NCBI RefSeq assembly: GCF_900090105.1
Contig: NZ_FMDM01000001.1
Span: 496,001-560,000 of the forward strand
DNA: 64,000 nt
Reading direction: 5' to 3'
Origin: Micromonospora humi
Lineage (GTDB): Bacteria; Actinomycetota; Actinomycetes; Mycobacteriales; Micromonosporaceae
In this document: piece by piece, positions 52,082-61,350 of the stretch
Layout: each line of letters opens with the position of its first letter
How positions within the stretch are numbered: position 1 is the stretch's first letter
Translations under genes and position numbers: made by a program
Notes under the pieces: model-generated
Database searches by the model: none
The model's input: only the letters and a program-made list of their open reading frames with translations
What the model was told of the DNA's origin: nothing

Positions 52082-53329
52082 TCACGCGCCCGGGCCGACC
52101 AGCAGTGCGGCCACGGTGCACGCGGTGGCCAGCGCGGCCAGCGCGGCGCTGGTGGCCACGAACCGGCCCAGCGGCACCGTCAACCCGGCCGCCCGACACC
52201 GCTCGTACCAGATCAGCGTGGCCAGCGACGCCCACGGCGTGGCCAGCGGGCCGACGTTCGTGCCGATCAGCAGCGCCAGCAGCTGGGTGTGCCGGTCGGC
52301 GGCGATGACCGCCTCGCCGGCCACGTACGCGGGCAGGTTGTTGACCACGTTGCTGAACAACGCGCCGACGGCACCCGCCCGCAGCGCGCCCTCCGCGCCC
52401 GGGTCGGCGCCGATCAACGCGCCCATCACCGTGTCCAGCCCGTGCCGGCCGATGGTCTGCACGACCAGGAACAGCCCGGTGACGAACACGAGCAGCCGCC
52501 ACGGCACCAGCGCCGGGCGCAGCCGGTGCCGGGCCCGCACCGCGAAGCCGGCCACCAGGATCGCGGCGGCCACCGCCGAGGCGACGCCGATCTCGACGCC
52601 GGCCAGCACCCCGGCGACGAAGAGCAGGCAGGCGACCAGCGCGGTCCGGTAGACCAGGCGGTCCGGCGGCACGTACGGCGGCGGCGGGACGAACGGATCG
52701 GCGCCGGCCCGGGCCGGGCGCCAGTACCACCACCACAGCAGCAGCATGGTGATGGCGATGGCGACCAACTGCGGCCACCACATCCGGGCCGCCCATGGCA
52801 CCGGGGCCAGCCCGATCCGGTCGCTGGCCAGGATGTTGGTCAGGTTGGACACCGGCAGCAGCAGGCTCGCGGTGTTGGCCAGCCAGACCGTGGTCATGGC
52901 CAGCGGCGTCGCCGGCACGTTCAGCGTCCGGGCCAGGGCGATCATCACCGGCGTCAGCAGCACCGCCGTGGTGTCCAGGTTGAGGGCGATCGTGGTCACC
53001 GACGCGAAGCCGACGCAGAGCCAGAACAGCGCCCGGAAGCTGCCCCGCGCGGTGATCGCCACCCGGGCGGCGAGCGCGTCGAAGACCCCGGCCACCGCGG
53101 TCAGCTCCGCCAGCACCACCACGGTGCCGAGGAAGATCAGGATGGGCACGATACGGCGTACGGTGGCCTCGGCGTCGGCGCGCGGCAGCAGCCCGGTGAG
53201 CACGCAGAGCACGCCGACGACGGCCAGCGCGATCGCGATCCAGTCCAGCACGTGCAGGCGCCGACGGGGCCGGTCCGGCGCGGCGGACGGCGGTTCGCCG
53301 ACGGTCTCCACGAACGCTGATCCTCGCAC
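52082..53329 (-). CDS. ArsB/SLC13-type ion permease
   Basis: 415 residues with about 11 membrane segments; paired family motifs TIALNLDTTAVLLTPVMIALAR and VVNNLPAYVAGEAVIA resemble ArsB/NhaD (IT superfamily) carriers. Probably exports an oxyanion or exchanges cations; substrate unknown. GTG at 53329 begins the open frame; GTG at 53314 (VETVGEPP) is an alternative. Divergent from the TIR protein gene. Confidence 0.85.
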   Translation of the reverse strand: MRGSAFVETVGEPPSAAPDRPRRRLHVLDWIAIALAVVGVLCVLTGLLPRADAEATVRRIVPILIFLGTVVVLAELTAVAGVFDALAARVAITARGSFRALFWLCVGFASVTTIALNLDTTAVLLTPVMIALARTLNVPATPLAMTTVWLANTASLLLPVSNLTNILASDRIGLAPVPWAARMWWPQLVAIAITMLLLWWWYWRPARAGADPFVPPPPYVPPDRLVYRTALVACLLFVAGVLAGVEIGVASAVAAAILVAGFAVRARHRLRPALVPWRLLVFVTGLFLVVQTIGRHGLDTVMGALIGADPGAEGALRAGAVGALFSNVVNNLPAYVAGEAVIAADRHTQLLALLIGTNVGPLATPWASLATLIWYERCRAAGLTVPLGRFVATSAALAALATACTVAALLVGPGA

Positions 53330-53403
53330 ATCCGGCCCCGGCCGGTCCGGCCCGACGCGATCGTCACGTCGAGCTGCCGACGGTGTCGATCTGTTGACCG
53401 TCG

Positions 53404-53420
53404 GTGGTCATAATGACCAC
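53404..53420. promoter_or_regulatory. 17-bp palindrome over the -10 of the TIR-NACHT gene (candidate operator)
   Basis: Perfect palindrome GTGGTCAT-A-ATGACCAC, ending one base before the start codon. The -10 box CATAAT (53409-53414) lies within it, and the start codon is six bases past the box, so the transcript is leaderless. A bound repressor would fully block the promoter. The -35 region is weak (TGTCGA at 53384-53389). Confidence 0.75.
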
Positions 53421-56400
53421 GTGGCTGTAGGCGCGCACCCCACCCGGTCCGACCGCCCCATCGACTTCTTCATCAGCTACTCACCGGCCGACGAACGGTG
53501 GGCGACGTGGCTGGCCTGGGAGTTCGAGAAGGCCGGCTACCGCACGATGATCCAGGCGTGGGACTTCGTCGCCGGCACCAACTTCATCGACTTCATGGAC
53601 CGCGGGGTCCGCGAGGCCGAGGTGGTGGTGGCGGTGCTGTCCGAACGCTACCTGCACTCGACGTACGGCAAGCTGGAGTGGCAGGCGGCGTTGCGCGCCG
53701 ACCCCGACGGCACCGGCAACAAGCTGGTCACCGTGCGGGTCGAGGACTGCCCGATCGACGGCCTGCTCGCCACCATCACCTACGTCGACCTGGTCGGGGT
53801 GGACGACCCGGCGCAGGCGCGCGCCCGGGTGCTGAACCGGATCCGCGAGACGCTCGACGGCCGGGCCAAGCCGATGCGCCAGCCCGTGTTCCCGCTGCAC
53901 CTCGACGACCCCGCCGACGTGCTGGCGGCACCGGTCGCGGGCGCGCCGGCGCAGCGCCGCCCCCGGCGTACCCCGATCAACCCGCCGCCGTTCCCGCCGG
54001 CCGCGACCGCGCCGCCCACGGCCCGCGACACCGTCACGGTGCTGCAGGTGGGCGGGCCCCGTTTCGGCCGCGGGGTGATCGAGCCGGGCGCCCCGGTCAC
54101 GCCCGGCGAGTTGCAGGAGCACCTGATGGGTGACCTGACGCTGCTGATGAACGACGGGGTGCCCCGCCCGGATCTGCTGGTGGTGGCCGGCAACCTGACC
54201 GAGTCGGGCAGCCCGCGCGAGTTCTCCGACGCGCTGAGCTTCCTCACCGGGCTGCGGGTGCTGCTCGGCCTGGAGCCGCACCGCCTGGTCGTGGTGCCCG
54301 GCCCGCGCGACGTGACGATGGCCGCCTGCCGGGCCTACTTCGCCACCTGCGAGGCCGACGACGTGGACCCGCAGCCGCCCTACTGGCCGAAGTGGCGGCA
54401 CTACGCGCGCCTCTTCGACGACCTGTTCCAGGGCCTCGAGGACCGGATCTTCGACAGCGAGCAACCGTGGACGCTGTTCCCGGTGCCCGACCTGCGGGTG
54501 GTGGTGGCCGGGTTGAACTCGACGATCGCCATCACCCACCGCGAGGAGGACCGCTACGGCTTCCTCGGCGAGGCGCAGTCGAGCTGGTTCGCCCAGCGGC
54601 TGCGCCACTACCAGCAGTCCGGCTGGCTGCGGCTGGGCGCGATGGCGCACGCGCCGGGCCCGCGCAGCCCGTACGCCGACGAGGCCCCACCGGACCGGGT
54701 GTCGCTGCGCGACCGCGGTTCGGTCAACCGGCTGGTCGGCCCGATGCTCAACCTGCTGCTCTCGGACGCCGCGCCGGCCGGCCGGGCCGACCCGGTGGTG
54801 CCGCTGGCCGCCGCCCCGCGCGACGGCCGGGCCCAGGTGCTGCGTCTCGGGGCGGACGGGATGACCCGCTGGGTGCTCGGCCGCGACGACCGGCTGGACG
54901 GCGGCGAGTCCACAGTGGTGGCGTGGCCGCGGGCCGACGCGACGTTCGGCGCGGCCGGCCCGGCGCAGGTGCCGGATCCGCGTCGTCCCGCCGAGGTCGA
55001 GGGCGCCACCCGGCGCGAGGCCACGCCCGCGGCCGGGACGCCGGTGGAGCGGCTGCTCGACCGGCTGGCCGAGGTGTGCGAGGCGCGCTACGACCGGGTG
55101 GTGGTGCGCCGGGTCGAGGCCGACCCGCCGCACCTGTACGTCAGCTACCGCTCCGACGGCGTGGTGCGCCAGCAGCGGGTCGGCGCGCACGTCGGCACCC
55201 CGGCGCCGGCCGACCTGGACCGGTTCGCCCGCCGGGTGCACGCCGCCGACCCGGACATCGCCTCCGAGCTGGTCTACGACGGCGACCGGGTGCCGCGCGG
55301 GCTGGCCGAGGAGGCGCAGCGGCGCGGCGTGCGGGTGCTGCACCTGACCGAGTTCCAGGGCCTGCTCGACCTGCGCGACTACGTCGCCGCGCAGACCGCC
55401 CGGCTCCAGGCCGACCGGCTCTACCCGCCGGGGCAGTACGTGCCGCAGCGCTACCGGCACCTGGTCGGCGCCGACCAGCGGGTCCGCGACGACGTGGTGG
55501 ACGAGCTGCTGGAGACCGTCTCCGCGCCGGACGGCCGGTTCGTGCTGGTGCTCGGCGACTTCGGGCGGGGCAAGACGTTCGCGTTGCGCGAGGTGGCCCG
55601 CCGGCTGCCGACCGCCGCGCCGGACCTGATCCCGATCCTGGTGGAGCTGCGCGCGCTGGACAAGGCGCACTCCGTCGACGGCCTGGTCGCCGCGCACCTG
55701 GCTAACCACGGCGAGCAGGTGATCGACCTCAAGGCGTTCCGCTACATGCTGCGACAGGGCCGCATCGTGCTGCTCTTCGACGGGTTCGACGAGCTGGTGG
55801 CCCGGGTGACCTACGACCGGGCGGCCGACCACCTGGAGACGCTGCTCCAGGCCGCCGACGGCGCGGCCAAGATCGTGGTGAGCAGCCGGACCCAGCACTT
55901 CAAGACCAACTCGCAGGTGCTGACCGCGCTGGGCGAGCGGGTCGGGCTGCTGCCGCACCGCCGGGTGCTGGCCGTGGAGGACTTCACCCCCGGCCAGATC
56001 GAGGCGTTCCTGCGCAACCGCTACGGCGGTGACGAGCAGGCCGCCCGGGAGCGGATGACCCTGCTCGGCGGCGTCAAGGACCTGCTCGGCCTCTCCCGCA
56101 ACCCGCGCATGCTCGGCTTCATCGCCAACCTGGACGAGGGCCGGTTGGCCGCGGTGGCCGGTGCCGGCGGCACGTTCAGCGCCGCCGCGCTCTACCGCGA
56201 GATCCTGGAGTCCTGGCTGGACTTCGAGGAGCGGCGTACCCAGGGCATCCCGGGGGCGCCGGTCAGCCTGCGCCGGCCGGAGCTGTGGCAGGCGGTGAGC
56301 CGGCTGGCGTTCCAACTCTGGGAGAGCGGCGAGGCCTACCTGCGGCTGGCCGAGCTGGCCGAGTCCACCGGCCAGCTCGCCGGGCGGGCCGACTCGCGGC

Positions 56401-59192
56401 TGTCCGGGCCGCAGGCCACCCACGCGGTCGGCGCGGGCAGCCTGCTGGTCCGCACCGACGACGGGCTGTTCGGCTTCATCCACACCTCGGTGATGGAGTG
56501 GCTGGTCGCCGAGGGCGTGGCCGAGCAGCTCAACCGGGGTGAGGAGCCGGCCGCGCTGGCGGTGCGGTCGTTGTCCGCGCTGGCCGTGGAGTTCCTCGGT
56601 GACCTCGCCGACCCGGCCCGCTGCACGGCGTGGACGGCCCGGGTGCTCGGCGACGAGGCGGCCGGCGAGACGCTGCGGGCCAACGCGCTGCGGCTCAGCG
56701 CCCGGCTGCGCCTGCCCGACCGGGCGGACCTGCGCGGCGCGGTGCTGCGCGGCGAGGACCTGTCGCACCGGGAGCTGGCCGGCGCCGACCTCACCGGCGC
56801 CGACCTGACCGACACCCGGCTGGTCGCCACGAACCTGACCGAGGCGCGGCTGGAGCACGCCCGGCTGCGCGGCGCCCGCCTGGACCAGGCCCGCCTGTCC
56901 GGGGCGGACCTGCGCGGCGCGGAACTGGCCGGCGCCCGGCTGTTCCGGGCCGACCTGCGTGGGGCGCGGATCGCCGGCAGCAGCTGGCACCGCACCGCGC
57001 TGATCGACGTCAGCGCCGACCCGGCGACGCTGCGCGCGCCGGAACTGCGCGGCGCCGTGGTCGCGCCGGGCCGCCCGGTGGCGCCCGGCCTGGCCCCGCC
57101 CGCGGTGGGCGTGGGGTACGGCTTCGAGGTGGGACGCCTGCCGGTGCCGGTCGCGTACAGCCCGGACGGTGCGGTGCTGGCGGTGGGCAGCGACGACGGT
57201 GGCGTGCTGCTCTGCGACACGGCCACCGGGTTGCCGGTGCGCACCCTGCCGGGACACCGGTCCCGGGTCTACGCGGTCCGCTACGACGCCGCCTCGCACC
57301 AGTTGGTCACCGGCGCGGCCGACCTCACCGTGCGGCTGTGGGACGCCGACCACGGCGACGTGCGGCACGTCATCGAGGACGTCTTCGCCGGCTGGGTCTG
57401 GCCGCTGCTCACCGACGGGCGCCGAGGGCGGCTGGTGGTCGGCGACGCGGCCGGCGTGGTCCGGCTCTTCGACACCCGCACCGCCCGGCTGCGGCACGAG
57501 TGGCCGGGGCACGTCGCGCCGATCTGGGGCACCTCGTTCAGCCCGGACGGCCGGCGGGTGGTGGTGGCGGACAGCGCCGGCACGGTGCGCGGCTGGGACA
57601 TCCACACCGGCCGGCAGGCGTTCGAGGTGCGCGAGCCGGAGGTGGTCTACCGGGTGGTGCACTCACCGGACGGGCGACTGCTGGTCGCCGTCGGGCAGCA
57701 CGGCCGGGTGTGGATCCGCCGGGCCACCGACGGCGAGCTGCTGCGCCAGCCGCGCGGCCACGAGGCCGACGTGTACGCGCTCGACGTCAGCCCCGACGGC
57801 ACGCTGATGGCCACCGGTGACACGCACGGCGCCCTGCGGCTGTGGGAGACGGAGACCGGCCGGCCGGTGCGGGTGCTCGGCCGGCAGCGTGGCGCCATCT
57901 ACAGCGTCCGGTTCAACGGCGACGGCAGCCTGCTCGCCACCGCCGCCAGCGACGGCGCGATCCAGCTCTGGGACACCGCCGACGGTCAGGTGCGGCACGA
58001 GCTGACCCGGCACCGCGGCTCGGTCTGGCCGGTGGTCTGGCGGCCGGACCAGAACCAGGTCGCGACCAGCAGCAACGACGGCACCACCCGGCTGTGGGAC
58101 GTGCACACCGGGCAGCTCCAGCACACGTTGCGCGGGCACGGCCGGCGGGTCACCGCGCTCTCCTTCCGCGACGACGGGGAGGTGCTGGCGGCGTGCGGCA
58201 ACGACGGCGTGATCCGGCTCTGGGAGCCGCGTACGGGGCGCCTGCTGGGGCAGCTCGCCAGCCCGGCCGACCGCCTGCTGTCGGTGGTCTTCTGCCCGGA
58301 CGAGCCGCTGGTCGCCACGCCCAGCGGCGACGGCGGCGTGCACCTGTGGAACACCGACACGGGCGCCGACGAGCGGGAACTCAACGTGGACACCGACCAC
58401 GTCTGGGCGGTCGCGTTCAGCCCGGACGGCGACGCGCTCGCGACCGCGAACGACGACGACACCGTGCGGCTGTGGTACCGCCGTACCGGCCGGCACTTCG
58501 CCACGCTCACCCCGCACCGGGGGCGGGTGCGCACGGTGGCGTTCAGCCCGGACGGCGAGACCATCGCCACCGGCTGTGACGACCAGATGGTCCGGCTCTG
58601 GGACGCGGCCACCGCCACCTGCCGGCTGACCCTGGAACACCACACCGACCGGGTCTACTCGGTCGGGTTCAACAGCGAGGGGACGCTGTTGGCCAGCGCC
58701 GGCAACGACGGCACGGCGGTGATCTGGGACGTGGCCACCGGCGAGCGGCGCCTCGTGCTCGACGAGCACGTCGGGCGGCTCTGGTCGTGCGCGTTCAGCC
58801 CGGACGGCAACCTGCTCGCCACCGCCGGCGACGACCTGGTGATCCGACTCTGGGACCCGGTCACCGGCCGGCTGCACGGCACCCTGGCCGCGCACACCCG
58901 GCGGGTGTGGTCGGTGCACTTCAGCCCGGACAGCAGCCTGCTCGCCAGCGCCGGCGACGACGGCACGGTCCGGCTGTGGGACGTGGCGGACCCGGAGCAC
59001 GCGCAGTTGCGGACCACGCTGATCGGCCTGGCGGACGGCTGGGCGGCGGTGAGCCCGGACGGCCGGTACAAGCTGGACGGCGACCCGGGTGGCCAGTTCT
59101 GGCACGTCATCGGCACCTGCCGCTTCGAGGTCGGCGAACTGGACCCCTACCTCACCCAGGTCCGCCGCCTGGCCGTCGACGCCCCCTTCTGA
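53421..59192 (+). CDS. TIR / metallophosphoesterase-like / NACHT-STAND / pentapeptide / WD40 multidomain protein (putative immune sensor)
   Basis: 1,923 residues. Residues 13-150 are a TIR_2 domain (DFFISYSPADE, QAWDF, catalytic Glu86 in KLEWQAAL). Residues about 203-420 follow a metallophosphoesterase fold but lack the usual ligands (GNLTESG at 257 and GPRD at 294 replace GD and GNHD). Residues 541-690 form an unrecognised domain. NACHT Walker A is GDFGRGKT (Lys718), Walker B LLFDGFDE (Asp787-Glu791). Pentapeptide repeats span about 1102-1190, then 15 WD40 blades (42-residue period) from about 1244 to the end. TIR enzymes of this class cleave NAD+; STAND proteins sense a trigger with their repeats. 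The inferred role is anti-phage or stress-induced cell death. GTG start fits the leaderless promoter. Confidence 0.9.
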   Translation: MAVGAHPTRSDRPIDFFISYSPADERWATWLAWEFEKAGYRTMIQAWDFVAGTNFIDFMDRGVREAEVVVAVLSERYLHSTYGKLEWQAALRADPDGTGNKLVTVRVEDCPIDGLLATITYVDLVGVDDPAQARARVLNRIRETLDGRAKPMRQPVFPLHLDDPADVLAAPVAGAPAQRRPRRTPINPPPFPPAATAPPTARDTVTVLQVGGPRFGRGVIEPGAPVTPGELQEHLMGDLTLLMNDGVPRPDLLVVAGNLTESGSPREFSDALSFLTGLRVLLGLEPHRLVVVPGPRDVTMAACRAYFATCEADDVDPQPPYWPKWRHYARLFDDLFQGLEDRIFDSEQPWTLFPVPDLRVVVAGLNSTIAITHREEDRYGFLGEAQSSWFAQRLRHYQQSGWLRLGAMAHAPGPRSPYADEAPPDRVSLRDRGSVNRLVGPMLNLLLSDAAPAGRADPVVPLAAAPRDGRAQVLRLGADGMTRWVLGRDDRLDGGESTVVAWPRADATFGAAGPAQVPDPRRPAEVEGATRREATPAAGTPVERLLDRLAEVCEARYDRVVVRRVEADPPHLYVSYRSDGVVRQQRVGAHVGTPAPADLDRFARRVHAADPDIASELVYDGDRVPRGLAEEAQRRGVRVLHLTEFQGLLDLRDYVAAQTARLQADRLYPPGQYVPQRYRHLVGADQRVRDDVVDELLETVSAPDGRFVLVLGDFGRGKTFALREVARRLPTAAPDLIPILVELRALDKAHSVDGLVAAHLANHGEQVIDLKAFRYMLRQGRIVLLFDGFDELVARVTYDRAADHLETLLQAADGAAKIVVSSRTQHFKTNSQVLTALGERVGLLPHRRVLAVEDFTPGQIEAFLRNRYGGDEQAARERMTLLGGVKDLLGLSRNPRMLGFIANLDEGRLAAVAGAGGTFSAAALYREILESWLDFEERRTQGIPGAPVSLRRPELWQAVSRLAFQLWESGEAYLRLAELAESTGQLAGRADSRLSGPQATHAVGAGSLLVRTDDGLFGFIHTSVMEWLVAEGVAEQLNRGEEPAALAVRSLSALAVEFLGDLADPARCTAWTARVLGDEAAGETLRANALRLSARLRLPDRADLRGAVLRGEDLSHRELAGADLTGADLTDTRLVATNLTEARLEHARLRGARLDQARLSGADLRGAELAGARLFRADLRGARIAGSSWHRTALIDVSADPATLRAPELRGAVVAPGRPVAPGLAPPAVGVGYGFEVGRLPVPVAYSPDGAVLAVGSDDGGVLLCDTATGLPVRTLPGHRSRVYAVRYDAASHQLVTGAADLTVRLWDADHGDVRHVIEDVFAGWVWPLLTDGRRGRLVVGDAAGVVRLFDTRTARLRHEWPGHVAPIWGTSFSPDGRRVVVADSAGTVRGWDIHTGRQAFEVREPEVVYRVVHSPDGRLLVAVGQHGRVWIRRATDGELLRQPRGHEADVYALDVSPDGTLMATGDTHGALRLWETETGRPVRVLGRQRGAIYSVRFNGDGSLLATAASDGAIQLWDTADGQVRHELTRHRGSVWPVVWRPDQNQVATSSNDGTTRLWDVHTGQLQHTLRGHGRRVTALSFRDDGEVLAACGNDGVIRLWEPRTGRLLGQLASPADRLLSVVFCPDEPLVATPSGDGGVHLWNTDTGADERELNVDTDHVWAVAFSPDGDALATANDDDTVRLWYRRTGRHFATLTPHRGRVRTVAFSPDGETIATGCDDQMVRLWDAATATCRLTLEHHTDRVYSVGFNSEGTLLASAGNDGTAVIWDVATGERRLVLDEHVGRLWSCAFSPDGNLLATAGDDLVIRLWDPVTGRLHGTLAAHTRRVWSVHFSPDSSLLASAGDDGTVRLWDVADPEHAQLRTTLIGLADGWAAVSPDGRYKLDGDPGGQFWHVIGTCRFEVGELDPYLTQVRRLAVDAPF

Positions 59193-59201
59193 CCCCCTGT
59201 C

Positions 59202-59648
59202 TCAGAGTTCGACCAGGGCCAGCGTCCACTGGCCGTGATCGTCTTCCCAGAGCGTGACGATCTCGCCGACCGGCACCGAGTTGTACGCGTGCCGCTCGTC
59301 CTCCTCGGAGTAGTCGCCGTCCTCCTCGATCGCCGCGACGATGCGCAGGGCGTCCTCGCGGGTGCCGTCGGTGGCCGCCCGGATGCGGGAGACCCGCCAC
59401 GTGACACCGCTGAGGTCGCGACCGACGAGCTCACGACCGGGGACGAGATTCTTGTCGTCGTGATCGATCTCGAAGAAGGTGCCGGCACCGTCGACCAGCA
59501 GCGTGTCGGTGTCGCCGATCATCAGGTTCGCATCGACGACCTGTTGGTCGCCGCGCAGCACCGCCGGGTCGAGCCAGGCCGGCCGCCGGTCGAGTCCGAC
59601 CTCGCTGATGAAGTTTCCCCAGGCGTAGAGCGCGTACATGCGCGGCAT
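59202..59648 (-). CDS. Hypothetical protein, 148 aa
   Basis: Acidic cytosolic protein with no recognised family; it contains a beta-rich central part (TDTLLVDGAGTFFEIDHDDKNL) and an acidic EEDGDYSEEDERHAY segment. ATG at 59648 and 59639 are both possible starts. It ends ten bases after the TIR-protein stop on the opposite strand. Confidence 0.65.
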   Translation of the reverse strand: MPRMYALYAWGNFISEVGLDRRPAWLDPAVLRGDQQVVDANLMIGDTDTLLVDGAGTFFEIDHDDKNLVPGRELVGRDLSGVTWRVSRIRAATDGTREDALRIVAAIEEDGDYSEEDERHAYNSVPVGEIVTLWEDDHGQWTLALVEL

Positions 59649-59675
59649 GCTATCGAGCGTGAACTCGACGCTCCG

Positions 59676-60275
59676 CTACGGGTGCGCGGCCGGGCCGGTC
59701 CACCGGAGTTCGCCGTCGTGCCACACGTCGGTGGCGGCCAGGCCGCAGGCCGTGGCCACCGCCGCCGACGCGCGGTGGTCGGGATGGATGTGGGCCACGA
59801 GGGTACGCACACCGCGTCGCCCCAACCAGCCGGTCATGCCCCGCGCGGCCTCGGTGGCTATTCCGCGCCCCTGCCAGGGCGTCCCCACCACCCAGGCGAT
59901 CTCCGCGACCGGCCCGGCGTCGACCGGCGTCGCGTCGTGGAGGTGCCGGTGGCCGACCGCGCGGGCGCCCGCCGTGTCGGCGTGTCGGGCCGGGCGCTCG
60001 GGCGCGGTCACGGTGGCCTGGACGTAGCCGGCCAGCCGGCCGTCGTCGCGCAGGCGCACGACCCAGTTGCACCACGTCTCGGCCGGGTCGGGCGAGCCGG
60101 CGACCAGCCGCTCGTAGCGGGCCCGCAACGCGGCCGTCGCGGCCGGCTCGCCGCCGATGAAGGTGTGCAACGCCGGGTCGGCGAGCACGACGGCCATCTC
60201 CTCGGCGTGCGCGACGGCCAGCGGCAGCAGGAGCAGCCGTGCGGTCTCGACGGGCTCCGGCGCGAACCCGCTCAT
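59676..60275 (-). CDS. GNAT acetyltransferase (RimJ-like)
   Basis: 199 residues: ETARLLLLPLAVAHAEEMAVVL at the N-terminus and acetyl-CoA motif VVGTPWQGRGIATEAARGMTGW, with a loop insertion (DTAGARAVGHRHLHDATPVD). Substrate unknown; stands alone. Confidence 0.85.
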   Translation of the reverse strand: MSGFAPEPVETARLLLLPLAVAHAEEMAVVLADPALHTFIGGEPAATAALRARYERLVAGSPDPAETWCNWVVRLRDDGRLAGYVQATVTAPERPARHADTAGARAVGHRHLHDATPVDAGPVAEIAWVVGTPWQGRGIATEAARGMTGWLGRRGVRTLVAHIHPDHRASAAVATACGLAATDVWHDGELRWTGPAAHP

Positions 60276-60280
60276 CGGCG

Positions 60281-60472
60281 TCAGCGCCGGCGCGTCAGGT
60301 GGGCGACGAAGGCTCGCCAGGCCGGCGGCCCGAAGACGAGGACGGGTCCGCCGGGATCCTTGGAGTCACGCACGCCGACCACGGCAGCCAGGTTGTCGGC
60401 CACCTCGACGCAGTCGCCGCCGTTGTTGCCGCTCTTCGTGCTCTTGCGCCACCGCGCACCGGTCAGGCCCAT
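60281..60472 (-). CDS. DUF397 domain protein
   Basis: 63 residues with the family pattern WRKSTKSGNNGGDCVEVAD ... VGVRDSKDPGGPVLVFGPPAWRAFVAHL. In actinobacteria DUF397 proteins are encoded beside XRE/DUF5753 regulators and act as small effectors of them. Here its ATG overlaps the regulator stop by ten bases. Confidence 0.93.
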   Translation of the reverse strand: MGLTGARWRKSTKSGNNGGDCVEVADNLAAVVGVRDSKDPGGPVLVFGPPAWRAFVAHLTRRR

Positions 60473-61260
60473 GAACGTGCCGCTTCTCTGATGACGTCGA
60501 GGGAGTGTGCCCTGGACAGCGCCTCGCCGCGCAGCCGCTGCCAGCGCCGCTCCAGGGTAGCAATCTCCTCAGCTTTCTCGATGATCTGCGCCTGCGCCTG
60601 ACTGTCCACGTGCGCGACCCGCCCGCCGTCCGGCAGTTCCGCCAGGGTGAACGGTCCGCCGAGTCCCGGATACATGCCGGCCGACAGCGGCACGACGTAG
60701 ACCTGGACCGCGGACAGTTCGGCGCACTCCGTCAGGTAGTCGAGTTGCTCTGCCATCAACTCCCGATCGTCGCCGGCTGTCCGTCTGAGGACGGACTCGT
60801 CGATTACCGCGATCAGGAGCGGCGGCCGGTCTCGACGCAGGATGGCGTGCCGGGCGATGCGGGCGGAGGTCAGGCCTGCGATCTCGGCGTCCGACAGGGC
60901 CTCGCCCGCCAGGGTTGCCCGTGCGTAGGCCTCGGTCTGCAGCAGGCCGGGGATCCAGGCCAGTTGGAAGGTTCGGAGCGACAGTGCTTCGCGTTCGATG
61001 TCGGCCCAGGGGCGGAACCACGCGGGCTCGCGCCGCTTGAGCGCGTCCGGCCACAACTCGGCGGCGTCCCTGCCGAGCAGGTCGGCGACCTGGGCGCGGT
61101 GCCGGGTCTGCGGGATCCGGCCCTGGCTTGCCCAGCGGGCGGCGGTCTTCGGGTCGACGCCGACCCGCTCGGCCAGACTCTCGGCGGTGTGCCCGGCCTC
61201 GGACATCGCCGCTGCCACGGCACGGTTCATCCCGATGCGCTCCTCGAACGTCCCGATCAT
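60463..61260 (-). CDS. XRE-family regulator with DUF5753
   Basis: 265 residues: helix-turn-helix at 19-60 (HTAESLAERVGVDPKTAARWASQGRIP) and a DUF5753 domain with REALSLRTFQLAWIPGLLQTEAYARA and QLDYLTECAELSAVQVYVVPLSAG. Common actinobacterial BldB-type partner system with DUF397. Start chosen at ATG 61260; an upstream frame reads through the divergent zinc-finger-like gene region. Confidence 0.92.
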   Translation of the reverse strand: MIGTFEERIGMNRAVAAAMSEAGHTAESLAERVGVDPKTAARWASQGRIPQTRHRAQVADLLGRDAAELWPDALKRREPAWFRPWADIEREALSLRTFQLAWIPGLLQTEAYARATLAGEALSDAEIAGLTSARIARHAILRRDRPPLLIAVIDESVLRRTAGDDRELMAEQLDYLTECAELSAVQVYVVPLSAGMYPGLGGPFTLAELPDGGRVAHVDSQAQAQIIEKAEEIATLERRWQRLRGEALSRAHSLDVIREAARSWA

Positions 61261-61350
61261 CCCGACACCATCCTGCAACGCAGTGTGATGGGCCCGCAAC
61301 GGTCGGCAGGGTTCTGGTGGACGGTGTGTCGAGCGACGGAGGGGTGCCCG

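Noticed and set aside
53394-53414. TTGACC with CATAAT as a standard promoter
   Set aside because: The spacer is only nine bases; the CATAAT is kept as a -10 with a weak -35.
53481-57662. 1,393-codon open frame antisense to the TIR-NACHT gene
   Set aside because: It is a by-product of GC-rich codon usage; the protein is Arg/Gly/Val/Gln/His-rich with no domain, while the + strand frame shows clear families.
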